In this document: positions 57,124 through 64,000 of the stretch, in pieces | Layout: the number at the start of each line of letters is the position of its first letter | Numbering within the stretch: position 1 is the first letter of the stretch | DNA from: Eucommia ulmoides | Taxonomy: Eukaryota > Streptophyta > Magnoliopsida > Garryales > Eucommiaceae | Assembly: GCA_016647705.1 (NCBI GenBank) | Contig: CM028330.1 | Coordinates: forward strand, 45,970,397 to 46,034,396 | Length of the DNA stretch: 64,000 nt | Direction of reading: 5' to 3' | The notes under the pieces: generated by a model | The model's database searches: none | The model's input: only the letters and a program-made list of their open reading frames with translations | Told to the model about the DNA's origin: nothing | Program-made: the position numbers and the translations under genes

Positions 57124-59248
57124 TGTTGATCCTAAGATTTAGATGAACAATTAAGTGTTGATATTTTGGTGGAACTAACGGTTTAATTGAGTGTTTCAGT
57201 TATTTAAGTTCCAGTGATGAAGATGCAAATTAAATGGATACTAAATGATGATGTCGAAGATGATGAAGAATTAAGAGTTCGAAGAAATTAGAGAAAACAA
57301 CTCAAGTGAATTTCAACTCTTAATATCCCAATTAGGAACACATACACGACACAAAAAGTTTTTATTATTTATGTGTGTTTTGATAAGATGAAAATATTTG
57401 CTCCTATGTGTGTTTAAAAAGAAATATTTATAATTGACTAAAATGGAATATAAGAATATTAGTGGAGCATATTTAGAAAAGAAAATGGTTAAAGGGACGA
57501 AAACGTAAAAGAAAAAGTGTTAAAAACGAGTTCAGAAAAAAGATCCAGCAGATGTAAGTCGACTAATAGGTCGACCGGACCAAGCAGCAGAAACAACATG
57601 TATCTCTAAGTTGACAGGCAAGTCGACCGGTGAAGAGAAACTGAACTCTCTGTATCTCTAAGTCGACAGGTAGGTCGACCGGTGAAGGTAAATTGAACTC
57701 TCTGAATCTCCAAGTCGACAGGTAGGTCGACTGATGAACGCAACAACTCTGATCCTGAATCCAGCAGTCAACTGGTCGGTCGACTTAGGGAGCTGTTTCA
57801 GGATACTATGGATTCCGAAATTATATCCAAAAGTAGTCATTTTTGTTAGGATTTGAAAGAGATTTCAAGGATATTATTATATTTAAGATATACTTCACCT
57901 AATGTTTAAATCCTATTGATTTGGTTCATTAATTTTTAATGCTTCTCAATTTGGTACATAAAATTGATTCTATTATAATTAATTGAGATTGAGAAATATT
58001 TGGGGGATTTAATTGAAAGATTTAAAAGTCATTATTAAGTGAATTGAACCAAAATGAAGTCATAATGATATATGGGGTCTAAGAAAGCATTTAAATGTTA
58101 TGATAAATGAGAACTAACCGTTAAAAGACTGATTTCATTATCCTATATAAAAATTTGCGTTTTCATATATAAAGACTAATCATCAATTAATATCAAGAGA
58201 TAATAAAGAGTTAAGATCATTTGTGAGTTATTATAAAAGTTATCATTCTGAGATATTATGTAAGCTATTCTAAGAGACGATCTTGAGAAATATTTGCTAT
58301 TAATCTTTTCTGCTACCGGATTTGAAGTTATATCGTTCTAATTATTCTTTCTGTGGATTCTGGGTGAGATCTTTCCAATTATATTATATTATTGCATTAC
58401 TTGTTTATCTTTTGGAAATTGATCTTAAAAAATTGTTTCTGATTTTTATTGAAGAAATTTTTTATAAACAATTTCTTGAATCTGATTACATGCTCAATTA
58501 TTTGCTACCCATATCTTATTTAAAATCAGATTTTCAATCTCATATTTTTCTATCACTAGATTTGGGATATTAATCGATTTATTATTAGGTGGTAGAAGTT
58601 CCGAGTGAGATTTTTTGATTATCAATTTGTATTTGTGAGTAGTGTGACGAGTTAAATATTGTTGGGGGTATTTAATCAGGGATAGCTGGTTTTCAGTCTC
58701 ATCTTGTAAAAACATTGATGTAGTGATTCTTCCTGAATAGAATTGTGTTTTGAGTGAAATTTGTAACGGTTCAATCCTTACTGGGTAAAAAGATATTTGG
58801 AGTGATTGGTGAGATTTTGATTCTTTGTCCTTAGTGTTAAAAAAATTAGGTTATTCTTTAACTTGTACAAGTAAAGGTTCTTCCTTGGCCTAAGAAAATG
58901 GTATTGTAAAGATTGATTCTGAGCCTGTAAAATAATCGGTGTGAGGGTTTGGTTCTTACCTTTAAAGGAATCTTGAGTATTAGTGGGTGCGAATCTCCGT
59001 GGGGCTCGGAGGACTAAATTATTCAAGAGTAGTTTGGTGAACTAGGATATATCTTAATGTGCTGCAATATTTACTTTGTTTATTTTTGCTGTTTGGTGTG
59101 TATTTAGTTAATTATTTAATTTCGCTGTGATATAAAGATAATAATTAATTTAGGATTAAAATTAATTATTTGATTTATTAAAGTTTTATTCTGATAAATT
59201 TTTAATTACCCAATTTACCCCCCTCTTGGGTATTCTACTGAGCCATCA
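57124..59248 (+). mobile_element. Sirevirus-like solo LTR F, target duplication GTTTT
   Basis: TGTTGATCCTAAGATTTAGATG...TGAGCCATCA, flanked by gtttt at 57119-57123 and 59249-59253. U3 has the motif in the form GTCGACAGGTAGGTCGACCGGT, here arranged as 52-bp tandem units. A TATA-like CCTATATAAAAATT is at 58142-58155. Confidence 0.92.
57601..57735. repeat. 52-bp tandem repeats in LTR F
   Basis: Units start at 57601, 57653 and 57705 (tatctctaagtcgacaggta), each carrying the GTCGAC motif twice. Partial flanking copies are at 57556 and 57763. Confidence 0.9.
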
Positions 59249-59253
59249 GTTTT

Positions 59254-59779
59254 AAAAATGAAAAATGACGTGCTTTAAGATTTTACCAATGATGAAATTT
59301 ACCCAAGTAAGAAGATCTCCAACAACTATTTTATATCATGTGCTACAAAATTAATTGTGCTACCATTTTGCTATTTTCAACCAAAATTAGAGCTCCAAGG
59401 GCGTCACATTTGTTGTGGCAAAATGTTATATCCATTTTTACCACAATCCCAACCTAATGGAAAAACTTGAGGGGTAACTTTTTAAAGTTGGCGTTGCTCC
59501 AGAGGTCATCAAACCAATTTTTTTTTTTAAAAAACACACCTTGAAGCCCAGATTTTCTGTTTCTTCAAGATCTGGCGGCTCTGCCACGCTCTACCACTCG
59601 TCCTCATTTCTTGCTCTAGCTCCACCACGCTGCAGCAGTAGTGTCTCTCTCTCTCCCCCCCTACCCTCTCTCTAATTCCGCCAAGATCGCCTGGTTTCTC
59701 CTTTTTAATGCACTTCTCTAGGTTAAATTTCATCTGGTAGGGATTGGGTTTGAGTTTTTTAATTATTTTAATTATAGTT
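59254..59779. other. Unassigned spacer before the PIF-like element
   Basis: The region 59520-59720 is GC-richer with CTCTCTCTCCCCCC and CCACG words, gene-leader-like, but no convincing frame is seen on either strand. Confidence 0.5.
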
Positions 59780-60176
59780 TAAGGTCCCGTTTAGTTAGTG
59801 TTTCCAATCCTTGATTTTTGTTTCCACCTCCAAAATTTTGCTAATTAATGTATGGAAATGTGTTAAATAACACATTTCTATTTCCATCCCATCTCAAAAT
59901 TTTGGGATTGATTCCAAAACTAGTTTTAGACCCTTATAATATGTGGGTCTAAAAAAATATATTAATATATATTTTTAATTTGAATACTTTAATGTTATAA
60001 TTTTGATTTTTGATCTACATATAACAGAAAATATAAAGTATTTTTTAAAGAATAAAATTTTTTAGGGGTTCATTTGAAATTTATATAAATTTGAGGAAGA
60101 GTATATGAAATTTTAAAGATTATAATTGTTTTTTCCTCAAAATAAAGGAATAAAAATGTATATTTCAAAAAAATTA

Positions 60177-61063
60177 GGAACCCGTTTGGTAACTACTCTC
60201 ATCCCCATCTTATTCCCACTTTTTTTGGATTTATTTTTGGACATAGCTTTTGGTAATCCATCCTACTTTTTTGTTTCCGTTCCCATTCCATTCTCATCCC
60301 AAAATCCATCCCACTTTTTGTGAAGAAATGAGAAACAAAATTTGTTTGTTTTTACTTATTCCCATCCCATTCCCAACCAAAAAAAAATGTCGTTCCTCCT
60401 CCTCTGGTTGTGTTCTTCATGCTCAATCTACCATGGTTGTCCTCCTTTAGTTAGTGTCACCTTCGCCGTCGTCCTCCTTTGGTTCAAAATCGAATGTCCA
60501 TCATCCTCTTTTCATCGTCCTCCTCTGGTTCGAAATCAAACGTTCGTCGTCCTCTTTGTCAGTCGTCGTCGTCCGGCTTTCTCCATCGTCATCTTCGTCT
60601 GTCCATCCGCCATCGTCCATCATCATCTTCGTCTGGTGCTTATAGGATTTCGATTTCGAAATTGAAATCGAAATCGAAACCCTATTCGAAATCGATTTCG
60701 AAACCGAAACAAGATTTCGATTTCTATTTTGAAATCGGATTTCAATTCCCATTTCGAAATCGAAATCAATTTCGAATTTCAATTTCCATTTGGAAACCCA
60801 AATCGGATTTTGATTATCGAAATAGTTTTGATTTCAATTAGATTTTAGGATTTCGATTTCGATTGTGGTTTAGGATTTTAATTTCGATTTTAATTGGATT
60901 TTAGGATTTTGATTTTGATTGGGGTTTAGGGTTTGATTATATGATAGTTTCTTGATTGTGGTTTATGGTTCATTTTTTATTTCTTGGATAAAATTGTTAT
61001 CAAACGTGATTCTATTCCCGGATCCAAAAAAAAAATTATCGTTACCAAACGCAATTCTGTTCC
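60177..61063. mobile_element. Possible inner element with inverted ends
   Basis: GGAACCCGTTTGGTAAC at 60177 faces CGTTACCAAACGCAATTCTGTTCC ending at 61063. The flanks are TTA on the left and TAA on the right, which do not match as direct repeats, so it may be a second PIF-like copy or just an internal inverted repeat of the outer one. Confidence 0.4.
60640..60960. repeat. GATTTCGAAATC palindromic simple repeat
   Basis: Dense array of tcgatttcgaaatcg words, mostly of period 6, self-complementary. Open frames on both strands here give alternating F/D/I/S or K/S/E repeats, so no protein is inferred. A weaker patch occurs at 62310-62440. Confidence 0.85.
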
Positions 61064-61815
61064 TAAGAAGAAAATAAAATTCTCATTTCATCTATTGATT
61101 TGATATGAATTAAAAAATTGGAGAAATATCTTATTTTGAATTGTGGTTCATTTTTAATTGGGAAAATCGGTGAAAAGTCCCTTTTTTTAAGTCTAATTTG
61201 TGAAAAATCCTTTTGTGTTATTAGGTTTTGATTTAGTCCTTTAAATTAGATTCCACTTGCGTTTTAGTCCCGCATTGCAGGAATTGTAGGGATATTGCAG
61301 GGATTGTAGGGAGCCTTTTAGTGAGTATATTCGATTTTTATAGTGAATTCTGTTACATGTAACTAATGTTAGTTACAATTTCATAATTGTTACTTTCCAC
61401 ACATATTTGAGTATTTTTAGTTATATGTGCTTATATAATATTAGTTACATGTTACAATTACATATATATATATATATATGTATAATATTTTGTGACGTTA
61501 CTGAAAAAATATCAAATTTTTTAGTTACATATCAGAGACATATAGTTAAAAAGTTACATATTATTGAAACATATAACTGAAAAAATAAAAAAATAAAAAA
61601 TAGTTACCTGTAATTAATACAGTAATATTACACAGAAAATAGTTATATGTAACTAACGCGTGGCTATCACGTGAGTAAGGCTTCCACCTTGTTAAAAGAG
61701 ATGAGACTAAATAAATTTTTTTTACCGCATGTAAGACTTTTGATCAATTAAAATTTAAATATAGGATCTTCTATCCATTGTTCCTTTTTAATTTTGGCTT
61801 GCCCTTATATGATTC

Positions 61816-62290
61816 TTGAGGATTAAAAGAATAAAAATAAAATTATTCCCAAAAAAATCATGCCAAAGTGAGGTCCGTTGTTCAACTATGGTTAAGCTCA
61901 TAACAGAATTTTTTTCTTTTTTCTTAGATTATCTATGTCTCGCTCTGTTCTCCTCATCCCAAGTCTCGCTCTCACTCTCTCACCTCTCAAACCCCTCTCT
62001 CAACCATAGCTGCTGCCGCCGATCCTTGCGCCGACCAAAATCCGCCGAGATCCTAACCCCCGAGAGCAACTTCAGTTTGGCAAGCCCTACCGTCGACGAA
62101 CAATCACCATGATCCATACCGCCAATTTCAATCCATACCGTTGACGAACATCCTCCACAAAATGCTTCACCGAGCAGATCCGGTACTCTCTCTCTCTCAA
62201 AACTCTTTTCTAGATTTGGATTGCGATTCCGATTACAGAACAGATCCGGTGCCGTCTCTGCCTTTGCCGACGGCGTATCTGCCTTCTCTA
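61816..62290 (+). other. GC-rich gene-leader-like island inside the PIF-like element
   Basis: The frame 61816-62112 ends in Ser/Pro/Arg-rich sequence (CCRRSLRRPKSAEILTPESN). The CTCTC-rich leader (61930-61990), CCGCCGATCC and GCCGACGGCG words stand out in GC from the AT-rich surroundings, as in plant 5' leader/first-exon sequence. A captured gene fragment is possible but I recognise no protein family. Confidence 0.35.
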
Positions 62291-62807
62291 CACTAACCGT
62301 AACGCCGACGCGGTCTCGATTATAGATTTCGAATTCGATTTCGGATTGAAATTTCAATCTTGATTTCAGCTTGCAATTTCGTTTTCTATTCCCATATATC
62401 GATTCCAAATCTGGGATTTTGAATTTCGATTTCATATTAGTTCTTAAAATCATCAAGAACTGATCGTTACATTAAAATCATCAAGAACCGATGGTCAGAT
62501 TAGTTCCAAATTTGTTTGAGATCGGTATATTGGAATATTTTGTAATTTTTTAGTCTAATTTTTGTGTGATTTTGCAATGTATTTAGGTTTAAAACGAACA
62601 AAATAGATTACAAAATGAGGCTTTATTAGATATTTTAAGAACACATTAAGACCAAAATAATGTGATAAATTGAGGAAATAATTTTAGAATAATGTCGTTA
62701 CCAAACGTGGTTTTCTGTTTTTGTTCTCACAAATTGAGGAAACAATTTTAGAATAATGTCGTTATCAAATGATTTTGTTTCTAGAACAAACAAAATTCTA
62801 TCGTCAT

Positions 62808-63700
62808 CAAATGTGATTCTGTTCCCAGAAAAAAAACATAATTTTCATCATATTCCATCCCAGTTTTTTTGCAGTGGGATGGGAAAAATAGAAACACTAA
62901 CCAAACACCACCTAAATAACTAGATTTGGTTTACTTGAGTTTGGGTTGGGTTAAATTAACTTACTTTATTAATTTTATTTTATTTAGCTTGGATGGGGAT
63001 ACTTGTTCATTTTATTTTATTTAGTTTGGCTTAATTAGTTTTACTTTGTTTGATTTCAGGATTTGGACTTTTAATTTTTTTATTAATTTAAGTTATTATA
63101 ATTTGATTTTAACTAATTTTTAGGTTAATTTATTTTGTTTTTAATACAAAATATATTTAGGAAAAGAACACTATTTTTTGTCACATTTTTTGGAGTACCC
63201 ATCCCAAACTATGTGTTATACTACTGTTTTGCACGCCAATTTATCACAAATGTGATTCTGTTCCCAAAAGAAAACATAATTCTCATCCCATCCCATCCCA
63301 TCTTAGTTTTTTGGGAGTGGTATGGGAAAAATAGAAACACTAACCAAACACCACCTAAATAACTTGATGGTTTACTTGAGTTTGGGTTGGGTTAAATTAA
63401 CTTACTTTATTAATTTTATTTTATTTAGCTTGGATGGGTATACTTGTTAATTTTATTTTATTTTATTTAGTTTGGCAATTGGCTTAATTAGTTTTACTTT
63501 GTTTGATTTTAGAATTTGAACTTTTAATTTATTTATTAATTTAAGTTATTATAAGTTGATTTTAACTAATTTTTTAGGTTAATTTATTTTGTTTTTAATA
63601 CAAAATATATTTAGGAAAAGAACACTATTTTTTGTCACATTTTTTGGGGTACCCATCCCAAACTATGTGTTATACTACTATCCTGCACGCCAATTTATCA
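62808..63700. repeat. 442-bp tandem duplication
   Basis: The block from caaatgtgattctgttccc (62814) through ccaaacaccacctaaataac and cacgccaatttatcacaa is repeated once, 442 bases downstream (cctaaat at 62911 and 63353). Only a few substitutions and small gaps separate the two. It includes the right end of the PIF-like element plus 300 bases of flank. Confidence 0.9.
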
Positions 63701-64000
63701 CAACTATTTTTTGACGATCAATGTACTTTTTGTGGTTAATTTGATTCTTACAAGAAAACTTGGGGGTTAATCTCCATTGCTGTTTTTCACAGAACAGCAA
63801 AGATCACCGAAGGCCTGACCACCAACCTCTACCAGCTGAGGCCAGGACCACTGCCCTAAAGCCCACGCAACCCCATCGATCTTCTGCTCCTCAAAATTGA
63901 CATTATCACTGGCCCAAAACTCCAACTTCCAATCCATAGGCTCTCCACTCCATGCTCAAAACTAGATCCATCACCTCTTATCATCCTCAATCCTCCAAGA
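63701..64000. other. Unassigned window end
   Basis: From 63780 the sequence is GC-richer, with CCAGCTGAGGCCAGGACC and similar words. I found no frame with a known domain on either strand; a coding region could start outside the window. Confidence 0.4.

Larger units (their letters stand above)
59780..62915. mobile_element. PIF/Harbinger-like non-autonomous element, TAA duplications
   Basis: Left end GGTCCCGTTTAGTTAGTGTTTCC (59783) and the reverse complement of the right end, GGTGGTGTTTGGTTAGTGTTTC (62912), agree at most positions. TAA stands directly outside both ends (59780-59782 and 62913-62915), the 3-bp target duplication used by PIF/Harbinger transposons. At 3.1 kb it is long for a MITE and it contains other insertions. 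No transposase was recognised. Confidence 0.65.

Noticed and set aside
60342..60841. Overlapping 60-120 codon frames on both strands
   Set aside because: They come from TCGTC and GATTTCGAAATC simple repeats; residues are S/F/D/I or K/E repeats without any family resemblance.
61816..62112. A 98-codon frame as a host gene
   Set aside because: N-terminus is arbitrary AT-rich sequence, no domain, no splice support; kept only as a GC-rich island.

Overview
This window reads as nuclear DNA of a flowering plant from repeat-rich, probably pericentromeric heterochromatin. It is strongly AT-rich, full of homopolymer and (TA)n tracts, and I could not defend a single intact host gene. What can be explained is layered, mostly dead transposable elements: Ty3/gypsy (Tekay-like, Tat-like, Athila-like), Ty1/copia (Sirevirus-like and another lineage), Mutator-like, hAT-like and PIF/Harbinger-like DNA transposons. 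Many proteins are broken by stops and frameshifts, so most coding entries are pseudogenes. All family names come from motifs read by eye; no database search was run.

Layout. 1-157: an LTR fragment. 158-2750: a 2.6-kb solo LTR with target duplication AAATC. 2756-6493: a decayed minus-strand Tekay-like gypsy element (LTR, PBS, gag, protease, RNase H, integrase start). 6494-8402: AT-rich DNA with a broken GRF zinc-finger gene. 8403-12712: a minus-strand Mutator transposase pseudogene split by an Athila-like solo LTR (10969-12359). 12815-14569: a possible further solo LTR. 15717-26934: an 11.2-kb Mutator-type structure with diverged terminal inverted repeats and a 9-bp target duplication. It contains a minus-strand Tat-like element with 3' tandem repeats and an antisense ORF, which in turn contains a non-coding Athila-like element (19365-24389). 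27790-29260: a copia gag fragment carrying a hAT-like insertion.

29400-49310 holds two copies (A and B) of a Sirevirus-like retrotransposon with the order LTR, gag, a second ORF resembling the 'putative plant transposon protein' family, polypurine motifs, LTR, and no pol. Copy A is split by an inverted cluster of Athila-like LTRs (33612-37738); copy B is split by a solo LTR (46354-47718) and ends at a copia integrase/RT fragment. 49311-59248 is LTR debris: three solo Sirevirus-like LTRs with exact 5-bp duplications, two of them inserted into older LTRs. 59783-62912 is a PIF/Harbinger-like element with TAA duplications, followed by a 442-bp tandem duplication. The last 300 bases are unassigned.

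The most unusual signal is that the LTRs of three families here carry clusters of short palindromes, usually upstream of the predicted TATA box. In the Athila-like family each copy has its own palindrome sequence at the same place.
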